DNA of 64,000 bases from Adlercreutzia wanghongyangiae (GTDB lineage Bacteria; Actinomycetota; Coriobacteriia; Coriobacteriales; Eggerthellaceae), in NCBI RefSeq assembly GCF_035989245.1, contig NZ_JAYMFF010000018.1, positions 54,902 to 118,901 on the forward strand. The letters are read 5' to 3'. Shown in pieces: positions 7,367-14,915 of this stretch; position 1 is the stretch's first letter; each line of letters begins with the position of its first letter. The position numbers and the translations under genes were made by a program. The notes beneath the pieces are model-generated. The model did no database searches. It worked only from the letters and a program-made list of their open reading frames with translations, and was not told the DNA's origin.

Positions 7367-9088
7367 ATGGCACAGAACGGTCAGGGAAAACACAGCAAGA
7401 AGCCTGCGGCCCCCTCGGGCGGGGCTCCCTCGGGTGCGGCGCGGGGCCAGGGTTCGGGCCGGGCGCCGCGTACCACGGGGGCCATGCCGCCCGTGGGCGG
7501 TGCGCCCCGAGCGACGGGTTCGATGCCGCCGGTAGGGGGCGCCCCTCGCACCACGGGTGCGATGCCTGTCGTGGGCGGCGCGCCTCGGGCGGCCGCAGCG
7601 GCGCCGGTGAGGGCCGCCGGCGGTGCGGGCTATGTGCCCTCGTACCAGATGACCCCCATTCCCCCCGAGGAGAAACGCCATCGGGGGCTGAAGATCTTCG
7701 GCATCGTCGTCGGCGCCATCGTGGGTGCTGCGGCCCTGATCTACCTGGCGGGCGTCGTCATCTTCATGGGGCGGTTCTTTCCGCACACCTCCATCATCGA
7801 TATGGACATTTCGGGAAAGACCCCCGAAGAGGTACACCAGATGCTGACCGAGGTGCTGGACGACTACACCTTCAAGGTGGAGGGGCAGGGGCTGAACCTT
7901 ACCCTGAGCGCCGCCGAGATGGGCATGTCTCTGGACAGCCAGTCCATCGCCGACAACCTGCTGGCGCAGATGAACCCGTGGGCGTGGCCCTACGAGGTGT
8001 TCCAAAGCCATGACGATACCGAGGACTTGGTGTCCACCTTCGAGGACACCAAGCTGGCCGACGCCATCCAGGCGGCCGTCGAGGAAGTGAACGCCAAGGG
8101 GCAGGCTCCCAAGAACGCCACGGTGGCCTACGACAGCGAGGCCAAGGAATACGTGGTGGTTCCCGAGGTGGCCGGCGACACGCTTCTGGCCGACGAGGTG
8201 CTGAAGGAAGTGACGGCGGGCACGGTGAACTTCGCGCCCAAGGTGACCTTGTCGGAGGCGGTGCTGGCCCAGCCCACGGTGACCCAGGACGATCCGTCGC
8301 TGGCCGAGGCGCGCGATGCGGCCAACAGCTACGTGAAGCGCACGGTGCAGCTGATGATGGCCGGTTCCCAGGCCCTCGCCATCGACGAGGACGCCTTGGC
8401 GAGCCATATCGCCATCGGGGAGGACCTGGCCGTCAGCTTCGATGCGGAGCCCTTGGTGGCTTGGGTGAAGGATAGCGTGAACGCCCTGGACACCGTGGGG
8501 GCCACGCGCACCTATACGCGCCCCGACGGCAAGGTGGTTACGGTGCAGGGCGGCGACTATGGCTGGATTACCAACAGCCAGGCAACGGCCGATGCCGTGC
8601 GCGAGGCGCTGACCAACGGCAACGGCGGCGCAGTGGACATCGTGATGAAGTGGTCGGCCGGTCAGCTGCCCGACGAGAACGGCCGCGATTTCGGCGCGCG
8701 CTACGTGGACGTGGACCTGACCGAGCAGCACGCGCGCCTCTACGGCGACGACGGCAGCATCATCTGGGAGAGCGATATCGTGAGCGGTCGCCCCTCCGAC
8801 GGGCGCGACACGCCGCGGGGCACCTATTATCTGAAGACCAACGACGGCGCCTCCACGCTGCGCGGCTACAAGCCCGACGGCACGCCCGACTACGAGACGC
8901 CGGTGGACTACTGGATGCCCTTCAAGGGCAATTCCGTGGGCTTCCACGATGCCAAGTGGCAGCCTACTTTCGGGGGCGACTGGTACGTGGAGCACGGCAG
9001 CCACGGCTGCATCAACCTGCCGCCCGCGAAGGCCAAGGAACTGCATGATGTCATCAAGGTGGGCGACGCCGTCGTCGTGCACGACTAG
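7367..9088 (+). CDS. Membrane-anchored L,D-transpeptidase (YkuD domain)
   Basis: A 573-residue cell-wall enzyme that forms 3-3 peptide cross-links. Residues 1-100 are a Gly/Ala/Pro-rich cytoplasmic region with three 13-residue repeats of the type APRTTGAMPPVGG; a single membrane helix follows at about 108-135; the outside part holds PG_binding_4-like repeats (about 140-440) and a C-terminal YkuD domain with FHDAKWQP and the catalytic HGSHGCINL, Cys548 being the nucleophile. Such architecture is common in Gram-positive YkuD proteins. It begins an apparent operon with murI, ten bases downstream. Confidence 0.93.
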   Translation: MAQNGQGKHSKKPAAPSGGAPSGAARGQGSGRAPRTTGAMPPVGGAPRATGSMPPVGGAPRTTGAMPVVGGAPRAAAAAPVRAAGGAGYVPSYQMTPIPPEEKRHRGLKIFGIVVGAIVGAAALIYLAGVVIFMGRFFPHTSIIDMDISGKTPEEVHQMLTEVLDDYTFKVEGQGLNLTLSAAEMGMSLDSQSIADNLLAQMNPWAWPYEVFQSHDDTEDLVSTFEDTKLADAIQAAVEEVNAKGQAPKNATVAYDSEAKEYVVVPEVAGDTLLADEVLKEVTAGTVNFAPKVTLSEAVLAQPTVTQDDPSLAEARDAANSYVKRTVQLMMAGSQALAIDEDALASHIAIGEDLAVSFDAEPLVAWVKDSVNALDTVGATRTYTRPDGKVVTVQGGDYGWITNSQATADAVREALTNGNGGAVDIVMKWSAGQLPDENGRDFGARYVDVDLTEQHARLYGDDGSIIWESDIVSGRPSDGRDTPRGTYYLKTNDGASTLRGYKPDGTPDYETPVDYWMPFKGNSVGFHDAKWQPTFGGDWYVEHGSHGCINLPPAKAKELHDVIKVGDAVVVHD

Positions 9089-9098
9089 GGGGAACGTC

Positions 9099-10013
9099 AT
9101 GGCTTGGGACGACAGCGCCGGCAGCGCCGATGGCGGCGTCGCCTTCGACAACCGGCCCATCGGCGTGTTCGATTCGGGTTACGGCGGCCTGACCGTGGCC
9201 CGCGAGCTGCAGAAGCGCCTGCCCGAGGAGAGCCTGGTGTATTTCGGCGATTCGGCACGCTGCCCCTACGGCCCGCGCGATCAGGCCGAGGTGGACCGCT
9301 TCGTGCAGCAGATCTGCACCTGGCTTCTGGGCCGCGATGTGAAGATGATCGTCATCGCCTGCAACACGGCCACGGCCGCCGGTCTCGCCCACGCCCAGCG
9401 GGCCTTCGACGTGCCCGTGGTGGGCGTGGTGGAACCTGGTGCCCGGGCGGCGGCCCATACCACGATGAACAGGCGCGTGGGGGTGATAGCCACTAAGGGC
9501 ACCGTGGAGTCGAACGCCTATTCCGACGCCATCCGCCATATCGATGCGGGCATTACCGTGTTCTCCACCGCCACGCCGCGTTTCGTGGAAATCGCCGAGA
9601 TGGGCCTGAAGCTGGCCGACGGCCCCATCGAGGACTACATGTCGGAGGCGACGAAGGTGTACATCCGCCCCGAGTTCGAGGACATCGCCCGGGAATACCT
9701 GGAGCCTCTGCGCCGCTGCGAGATAGACACGCTGGTGCTGGGCTGCACCCATTACCCGCTGCTGAAGGCGCTGATCGGCGGTGTGGTGGGCCGCGCGGTG
9801 ACGCTGGTGTCCTCGGCGGAGGAAACGGCCCGCGACGTGGATCACATTCTGCGGCGTCGCCGTAGCTTCGCCCAGCCGGGCCACGCGCCCGTGTACTCGT
9901 TTTTCACCACGGCGGCCGATACCGACGAGTTCCGCCGCTTCGGAGGCCGGGTGCTGGCGCGCCCCATGGACGTGGTGGAGCATGTGGACCTGCCCGACCT
10001 GATCGTTTCCTAG
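9099..10013 (+). CDS. murI: Glutamate racemase
   Basis: Converts L- to D-glutamate for peptidoglycan. The 304-residue protein shows IGVFDSGYGGLT at the N-terminus, YFGDSARCPYG, the first catalytic cysteine in IACNTATAAG and the second in VLGCTHYPLL. ATG 9099 with AGGGGGAAC before it is the best start. It directly follows the L,D-transpeptidase, so both serve the wall. About 20 residues before IGVFDSG are an extension over the usual family start. Confidence 0.96.
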   Translation: MAWDDSAGSADGGVAFDNRPIGVFDSGYGGLTVARELQKRLPEESLVYFGDSARCPYGPRDQAEVDRFVQQICTWLLGRDVKMIVIACNTATAAGLAHAQRAFDVPVVGVVEPGARAAAHTTMNRRVGVIATKGTVESNAYSDAIRHIDAGITVFSTATPRFVEIAEMGLKLADGPIEDYMSEATKVYIRPEFEDIAREYLEPLRRCEIDTLVLGCTHYPLLKALIGGVVGRAVTLVSSAEETARDVDHILRRRRSFAQPGHAPVYSFFTTAADTDEFRRFGGRVLARPMDVVEHVDLPDLIVS

Positions 10014-10088
10014 TCGCGTCTTCGCCACGGCGGCCGGTGGGGTATACTCGGGAGCGCAACGCGCCCGACCCGTTACGAGAGGATTGCC

Positions 10089-10709
10089 ATGAAGACGGTC
10101 GTCATCGCCACGAACAACGCCCATAAGGTGTCCGAGATTCGCTCGGCCCTCGATTTCGAGGGTTGGGAGTTCAAGACCTTGGCCGAGGCCGGGTTGGCCT
10201 CCGACCCTGTCGAGGACGCTGACAGCTTCGAGGGGAATGCGCGCATCAAGGCTATGGCCGCTCGCGAGGCCGCCCGTGCGGCCGGCCTGGAGGCAGCGGT
10301 GCTGGCCGATGATTCCGGCTTGGCGGTGGATGCCCTGGACGGTGCGCCCGGCGTGTACTCGTCGCGCTATGCCGGCGCCGACGGCGATGATGCCGCCAAC
10401 AACGCGAAGCTGCTGGCCGAGTTGGCCGCCGTGCCCGACGGGCAGCGGACGGCGCGCTTCGTGTGCACCCTCGTGTTCATCGACGAGGACGGCGTCGAGA
10501 CGGTGGCCCGGGGCACTATCGAGGGGGCCGTCGGCCACGAGCTGCGGGGCGACGGGGGCTTCGGCTACGATCCGCTGTTCATGCCCGACGCCTACGAGGG
10601 ATCTCGTTCCCTGGCCGAGGTGTCCCAGGCCGAGAAGAACCTCATCTCGCACCGCGGGAACGCCCTGCGGCAGCTGCGCGACGTGCTGGCGAAGACCGCG
10701 GCGGCCTAA
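10089..10709 (+). CDS. rdgB: Non-canonical purine NTP pyrophosphatase (RdgB/HAM1)
   Basis: Hydrolyses XTP, ITP and dITP to monophosphates, cleaning the nucleotide pool. The 206-residue enzyme has the family landmarks: IATNNAHKVSEI, EDADSFEGNARIKA, LADDSGLAVDALDGAPGVYSSRYAG and the C-terminal GFGYDPLF and SHRGNAL. A TATACT element at 10043-10048 may serve as -10. GAGAGGATTGCC precedes the ATG. Confidence 0.95.
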   Translation: MKTVVIATNNAHKVSEIRSALDFEGWEFKTLAEAGLASDPVEDADSFEGNARIKAMAAREAARAAGLEAAVLADDSGLAVDALDGAPGVYSSRYAGADGDDAANNAKLLAELAAVPDGQRTARFVCTLVFIDEDGVETVARGTIEGAVGHELRGDGGFGYDPLFMPDAYEGSRSLAEVSQAEKNLISHRGNALRQLRDVLAKTAAA

Positions 10710-10750
10710 GGATTCCGCCGCCCCTTTTCCGAGAAACAGCGGCCCTACCC

Positions 10751-10781
10751 TTGACTTATAGCCTACTCCATGTGGTCTAAT
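10751..10781 (+). promoter_or_regulatory. MerR-type promoter of the MerR regulator gene
   Basis: TTGACT at 10751-10756 and TCTAAT at 10776-10781 are 19 bp apart, the over-long spacing typical of MerR-family targets. The spacer matches the spacer of the larB promoter at 11289-11307 in the same register, sharing T-x2-AG-x-C-x-ACTCCA. Confidence 0.7.
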
Positions 10782-10837
10782 TGACAGGCAGTCGGTGCGA
10801 GTGGCAAAACGGCTGCAAGAGGGTCGAAGGGGACTGG

Positions 10838-11221
10838 ATGAAGATTGCGGAAGTCAGCAAACGCTACGGTGTTTCCACTGATACGCTGCGTTATTACGAG
10901 CGGGTGGGCCTGTTGCGCCATGTGCCCCGCAACAAGAGCGGCATTCGCGATTACGACGAGGCCAGCTGCAATGCCGTGGAATTCGTGAAGTGCATGCGCG
11001 ATGCCGGCATGTCCATCGAGTCGCTGGTCGAGTACATGGAGCTCATCGACCAGGGCGACGGCACGCGGGCGGCGCGCAAGGAGCTGCTGAGCCGGCAGGG
11101 CGAGGCTATTCGCGCGCGCATCGCCGACTTGGAGCGCGCTTTGGAGCGTCTGCAGTATAAAATCGACCACTACGACGACGTCATGGCCGACAGCGAGCGG
11201 GCACTGCGTCCGGGGGAGTAA
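10838..11221 (+). CDS. MerR family transcriptional regulator (AdhR/NmlR-like)
   Basis: A 127-residue activator with an N-terminal winged HTH (MKIAEVSKRYGVSTDTLRYYERVGLL), the MSIESL hinge and a C-terminal coiled-coil dimerisation helix (residues about 75-120). Cys52 in VKCMRDAGMSI occupies the position of the sensing cysteine of AdhR/NmlR regulators; there is no C-terminal metal-binding cysteine cluster as in MerR or CueR. ATG 10838 follows GAAGGGG. The promoter in front of it and that of larB share an operator pattern, so it probably regulates itself and the lar genes. Confidence 0.9.
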   Translation: MKIAEVSKRYGVSTDTLRYYERVGLLRHVPRNKSGIRDYDEASCNAVEFVKCMRDAGMSIESLVEYMELIDQGDGTRAARKELLSRQGEAIRARIADLERALERLQYKIDHYDDVMADSERALRPGE

Positions 11222-11282
11222 CACCCGCCCGCGCCGCTTGCGCCAACGCGCCGCGGAACTTCCGTGGTCGTCGTCCGTTCTC

Positions 11283-11313
11283 TGGACATGGAGTCAACTC
11301 CAACCTTTATCAT
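11283..11313 (+). promoter_or_regulatory. MerR-type promoter of larBC with TGGAGT-CA-ACTCCA operator
   Basis: TGGACA at 11283-11288 and TATCAT at 11308-11313 are 19 bp apart. The spacer holds a 6-bp perfect inverted repeat, TGGAGT (11289-11294) and ACTCCA (11297-11302), centred between the hexamers as in promoters untwisted by MerR proteins. Confidence 0.8.
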
Positions 11314-11377
11314 GATACGCAACGGAGAGCCGACCTTCCCGGTCGGCTTGTTCATGCTGGCGAGAAAGGCGCATCCT

Positions 11378-12142
11378 GTGAAGGCTGCTGACAACGATTC
11401 CGCGTTGGGCTACGCGCGCCCCGATTTCGATCGGGCGGCGCGCCAGGGCGCGGGCGAGGTGATTTACGGCGAGGGCAAGACGGCCGAGCAGATCGCCGGC
11501 ATTGCCGCGGCGCTCATCGAGGGCGGCCAGCCCCGGGTGCTGGCCACGCGGGTGGACGCGGAAAAGGCCGCTGCCGTGCGCGCGCGGTGGGCGGAGGCGC
11601 AGCGCGAGCGTCGGGATGCATCGGGTGCCGGCACGTCGCTGGCCGCCGCGGTGCGGGCGCGCGCGGTGCCGCTGGCATTTCACGAGACGGCGCGGCTGCT
11701 GGTGTTCGGCGAGATGCCCGTGCCCGACGGCGACGGGACGGTGGCCGTGGTGGCTGCTGGCACGAGCGACCTGCCCGTGGCCGAGGAGGCGGCGCTGACC
11801 GCGGAGTTTCTGGGCAACGAGGTGGTACGCCGCTACGATGTGGGGGTGGCGGGCATCCACCGCCTGCTCGACTGCGCCGACGAGCTGGCCCGCGCCCGCG
11901 TGGTGGTGGCCGTGGCCGGTATGGAGGGGGCCCTTGCCAGCGTGGTGGGCGGCTTGGTTTCGTGCCCGGTTATCGCGGTGCCCACCTCGGTGGGCTACGG
12001 CGCTTCCTTCGGGGGCGTTACCGCCCTGCTGGCCATGCTGAACTCGTGCGCGAGCGGGGTGTCGGTGGTGAACATCGACAACGGCTTCGGCGCGGCCTTC
12101 CAGGCGAGCGCCATCAACCATTTGAACTCCCGCCGGGCTTAA
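11378..12142 (+). CDS. larB: Nickel-pincer cofactor biosynthesis carboxylase
   Basis: LarB carboxylates and hydrolyses nicotinic acid adenine dinucleotide, the first step toward the nickel-pincer nucleotide of lactate racemase-type enzymes. The 254-residue protein has the PurE-like core: EVIYGEGKTAEQ, VAAGTSDLPVAEEA, VAGMEGALASVVGGL and IAVPTSVGYGASFGGV. GTG 11378 is chosen since AAAGG at 11365-11369 is ideally placed; the frame is open further upstream but crosses the promoter. The N-terminus is shorter than in many LarB proteins, which carry about 40 more residues. larC follows after 19 bases. Confidence 0.92.
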   Translation: MKAADNDSALGYARPDFDRAARQGAGEVIYGEGKTAEQIAGIAAALIEGGQPRVLATRVDAEKAAAVRARWAEAQRERRDASGAGTSLAAAVRARAVPLAFHETARLLVFGEMPVPDGDGTVAVVAAGTSDLPVAEEAALTAEFLGNEVVRRYDVGVAGIHRLLDCADELARARVVVAVAGMEGALASVVGGLVSCPVIAVPTSVGYGASFGGVTALLAMLNSCASGVSVVNIDNGFGAAFQASAINHLNSRRA

Positions 12143-12161
12143 GGACGCGAAAGGCGCGAAT

Positions 12162-13034
12162 ATGACGAAGCTTCTGTATTTGGAATGCACCTCGGGCATC
12201 AGCGGTGACATGGCCGCGGCGGCCCTGCTGGATTTGGGCGCGAGCGAGGAGGCGGTGCGCCGCGCCTTGGACAGCCTGGATGTGGGGGGCTTTTCCGTGG
12301 AGATAACGCGGGTGAGGAAGTCGGGCCTGGACGTGTGCGACTTCAACGTGGTGCTGGACGCGGCCCACGAGAACCACGACCACGATATGGCCTATCTGCA
12401 CGGACACGATCACGGGCATGCGCACATGCTCGACCATGGGCATGCGCACGGCCACGGGCACGATGGCGACGCGGGGCGCTCCCATGGCCACGGCCATTCC
12501 CACGGCGAGCACCATCATCGGGGGCCGCGCGAGATCGCGGCGCTCATCGACGGGGCGGCCATGACCGAGGGCGCCAAGGCCATCGCGCATGCGGTGTTCG
12601 GCTACGTGGCCGCCGCCGAGGCGCGGGTCCACGGGGTGCCGGTGGGCGAAGTGCACTTCCACGAGGTGGGGGCGGTGGACTCCATCGCCGACATCGTGGC
12701 CATTGCCGTGGCCGCCGACGACCTGGCCTGCGACGGCGCGGTGGTGACCGATCTGCCCTGCGGGCGCGGCACCGTGCGCTGCCAGCACGGCGTTATTCCC
12801 GTGCCGGCGCCTGCCACGGCCTTCATTGCCGAGGCGGCCGGTCTGCCTTTAACGCCGGTGGATGTGGAAGGGGAGCTGGTGACCCCCACGGGCGCGGCGG
12901 TGGCTGCGGCCCTGCGCACCGGCGACGTGCTGCCCGAGCGTTTCGCCATCCGAGCAGTGGGCATGGGTGCCGGCAAGCGCGCCTATGATACGCCGGGTAT
13001 CCTGCGTGCCATGATCATCGAACCGCTCACGTAA
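12162..13034 (+). CDS. larC: Nickel-insertion protein LarC, N-terminal domain only
   Basis: LarC inserts nickel into the pincer cofactor. The 290 residues cover the N-terminal domain: LECTSGISGDM at the start, a His-rich metal-binding loop at about residues 73-125 (more than 20 His), VHFHEVGAVDSIADI, LPCGRGTVRCQHG, and VELVTPTGAA, ending at GMGAGKRAYDTPGILRAMI. Full-length LarC is about 400 residues and continues with a CTP-binding domain beginning ETNIDD; nothing like it follows in any frame before the his promoter. In Lactobacillus plantarum the two parts (larC1, larC2) are joined by frameshifting; here only the first is present. Confidence 0.88.
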   Translation: MTKLLYLECTSGISGDMAAAALLDLGASEEAVRRALDSLDVGGFSVEITRVRKSGLDVCDFNVVLDAAHENHDHDMAYLHGHDHGHAHMLDHGHAHGHGHDGDAGRSHGHGHSHGEHHHRGPREIAALIDGAAMTEGAKAIAHAVFGYVAAAEARVHGVPVGEVHFHEVGAVDSIADIVAIAVAADDLACDGAVVTDLPCGRGTVRCQHGVIPVPAPATAFIAEAAGLPLTPVDVEGELVTPTGAAVAAALRTGDVLPERFAIRAVGMGAGKRAYDTPGILRAMIIEPLT

Positions 13035-13041
13035 AAACTGT

Positions 13042-13098
13042 TGCTTTAGTACTCTACTGTGATAAAGTATTGGAATCGACAGGTGAACTCTGTCGATA
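13042..13098 (+). promoter_or_regulatory. Candidate promoter and operator of the his cluster
   Basis: TTGCTT at 13042-13047 and TAAAGT at 13064-13069 are 16 bp apart. Just downstream an 8-bp inverted repeat, ATCGACAG (13076-13083) and CTGTCGAT (13091-13098), could be an operator. The leader to the start at 13188 has no run of His codons, so classical attenuation is not indicated. Confidence 0.45.
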
Positions 13099-13187
13099 AT
13101 TCGCCGTTTGCTGTCTCGGGGCGCCGAGCGGAGGGAAGGCGAGTACCATGACAAGTTCAGTAACCTTAAGGCAAGTGAGGATTCGCT

Positions 13188-14897
13188 TTGAACGCAGTTA
13201 CCCCCTCGGGCTTTCGCGATGTGCTCGCCGAGGAGGCCCTGGCCCGCGAGACGGTGGTGCGCGCGGTGCAGGACCTGTTCGCCGCCCATGGCTATGTGCC
13301 CATCGAGACGCCCACCCTGGAGGTGATGGACGTCATGCGGGCCGGCGGCCGCATGCCGGCATCGCCCTTCAAGTTCTTCGACTCCCATGACGACCTGCTG
13401 GCCATGAGGCCCGATGTCACCCTGCAGATCGCCCGCATGTGCGCCACGCGCCTGGCGGCCGAGGAAGGCCCCTTCCGCTTCCGCTACACCCAGCGCGTGT
13501 TTCGCGAGACTGAGGCCGACAATCAGGTGCAGGCCCGCGAGCTGACCCAGTGCGGCGTGGAATGCATCGGCGTGGCCGGGGCCGATGTGGATGCCGAGAT
13601 CGTGAAGCTGTTCGCCGAGGCGCTGAGTCTGGCGGGGGTGGGCAGCTTCGTGCTGAGCCTGGCCACGGTGGGCGTGCTGCGGGCGCTGCTGGAGCGCTCG
13701 GGGGCGGCCGGTCCCTGGCGCGAGGCGGTGCTGGAGGCCTACCACGACTCCGACTTCGTGGCCCTCGACCGCCTGTGCGACGCCGCCGCCGGCCGGCCGG
13801 CGGCCGGCGAGCTGCCCGATGCCGAATGCGCCGCTCCCGCCTACGTGGAAGCGGTGCGGAACCTGGCGCGCATCCGGGGCGGTCGCGACGCCATCGACGC
13901 CGTGCGCGCCCTCGTGGCGCCCCTGGGGTGCACTGCCGACCTGGACGCTTTCCAAGGCACCTACGATCGTTTGGTGGAAGCGGGGCTGGGAGATCGCCTG
14001 CTGGTGGATTTCTCGGTCATCAGCTCGTTCAACTATTACACGGGCATCGTGTTCGAGGCGGTGTCGCCCTATCTGGGCGCGCCGCTGGGTTCGGGCGGCC
14101 GCTACGACCGCATGATCGGCACCTACGGGGCCGACCGCCCCGCCGCCGGCTTCGCTTTCGGCTTGGAACAGGTGGCGAGCGCGGCGGCGGCCGAGGCGAC
14201 CGGTCCCGCGCGCGGCGAGCGCCCCCTGCGCATCGCCGTGCCGAAGGGCTCGCTTGCCGCTGAGGCCATTGCGTGTTTGGAGGAGGCCGGCCTGGATGTG
14301 ACGGGCCTGTCCAGTCCGGGTCGTTCGCTCGTCATATCCAACCCGGGGGTCGACTACATTATCGTGCGCCCCTCCGATGCACCCGTGTTCGTGGCCCTGG
14401 GCGCGGCCGACTGCGGCATCTGCGGCAAGGACTCGCTTCTGGAAGTGGGGGCCGACGTGGTGGAATTGGCGGATCTGCGTTTTGGCGGCTGCCGCTTCGT
14501 GGTGGCCGAATCGGCCGGCACCACCGATGCCATCGAGGAGCGCTACCGCAAGCTCGGCAGCATGCGCATCGCCACGAAGTACCCCTCCATCACCCGCGCG
14601 CACTTCGCCAAGACGGGCACCCAGGTGGAGATCGTGTACCTGCACGGCAACGTGGAGCTGGCGCCCATGGTGGGCCTGGCCGAGCGTATCGTGGACATCA
14701 CGGCCACGGGCACCACGCTGGCCGAGAACAATCTCGATATTGTGGAAGAGGTGCTGGCCTCCACGGCGCGCTTCTTCGCCAACGGCTGCGCCCTGCGCAC
14801 CGACGACCGCATCGTGGACTTGGCCCGCAAGCTGGCCGATGCCGCTTTGCAGCACGACTACGCGCCCATTCCCGGCGCCACGAACCCCGTCCGATAA
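13188..14897 (+). CDS. hisZG: HisZ-HisG fusion: ATP phosphoribosyltransferase regulatory and catalytic subunits
   Basis: Catalyses the first step of histidine synthesis, joining ATP and PRPP. Residues 1 to about 340 are a HisZ domain, a histidyl-tRNA synthetase-like regulatory subunit (TPSGFRDVLAEEA, RPDVTLQIARM, RFRYTQRVFRE, GSGGRYDRMIGTYG). Residues about 346-569 are the short-form HisG (RIAVPKGSL at 348, YIIVRPSDAPVFVALGAADC, and the PRPP motif DITATGTTLAENNL). The two are normally separate genes that form an octamer. Start TTG 13188 is supported by GTGAGG seven bases ahead. The frame is continuous across the junction. Confidence 0.93.
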   Translation: MNAVTPSGFRDVLAEEALARETVVRAVQDLFAAHGYVPIETPTLEVMDVMRAGGRMPASPFKFFDSHDDLLAMRPDVTLQIARMCATRLAAEEGPFRFRYTQRVFRETEADNQVQARELTQCGVECIGVAGADVDAEIVKLFAEALSLAGVGSFVLSLATVGVLRALLERSGAAGPWREAVLEAYHDSDFVALDRLCDAAAGRPAAGELPDAECAAPAYVEAVRNLARIRGGRDAIDAVRALVAPLGCTADLDAFQGTYDRLVEAGLGDRLLVDFSVISSFNYYTGIVFEAVSPYLGAPLGSGGRYDRMIGTYGADRPAAGFAFGLEQVASAAAAEATGPARGERPLRIAVPKGSLAAEAIACLEEAGLDVTGLSSPGRSLVISNPGVDYIIVRPSDAPVFVALGAADCGICGKDSLLEVGADVVELADLRFGGCRFVVAESAGTTDAIEERYRKLGSMRIATKYPSITRAHFAKTGTQVEIVYLHGNVELAPMVGLAERIVDITATGTTLAENNLDIVEEVLASTARFFANGCALRTDDRIVDLARKLADAALQHDYAPIPGATNPVR

Positions 14898-14915
14898 GTT
14901 CCGAAGGAGATACCC

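Noticed and set aside
6767..9160. Minus-strand open frame across tmRNA and the L,D-transpeptidase
   Set aside because: It would run through the ssrA gene and its terminator, and has no domain.
13035..13187. Programmed frameshift joining larC to a second domain, as in Lactobacillus plantarum
   Set aside because: No frame after the larC stop resembles the LarC C-terminal domain; the region holds the his promoter.
13148..13390. Leader peptide gene (ATG 13148) before hisZG
   Set aside because: It overlaps hisZG out of frame, has no His run and no good ribosome site; attenuation is not supported.
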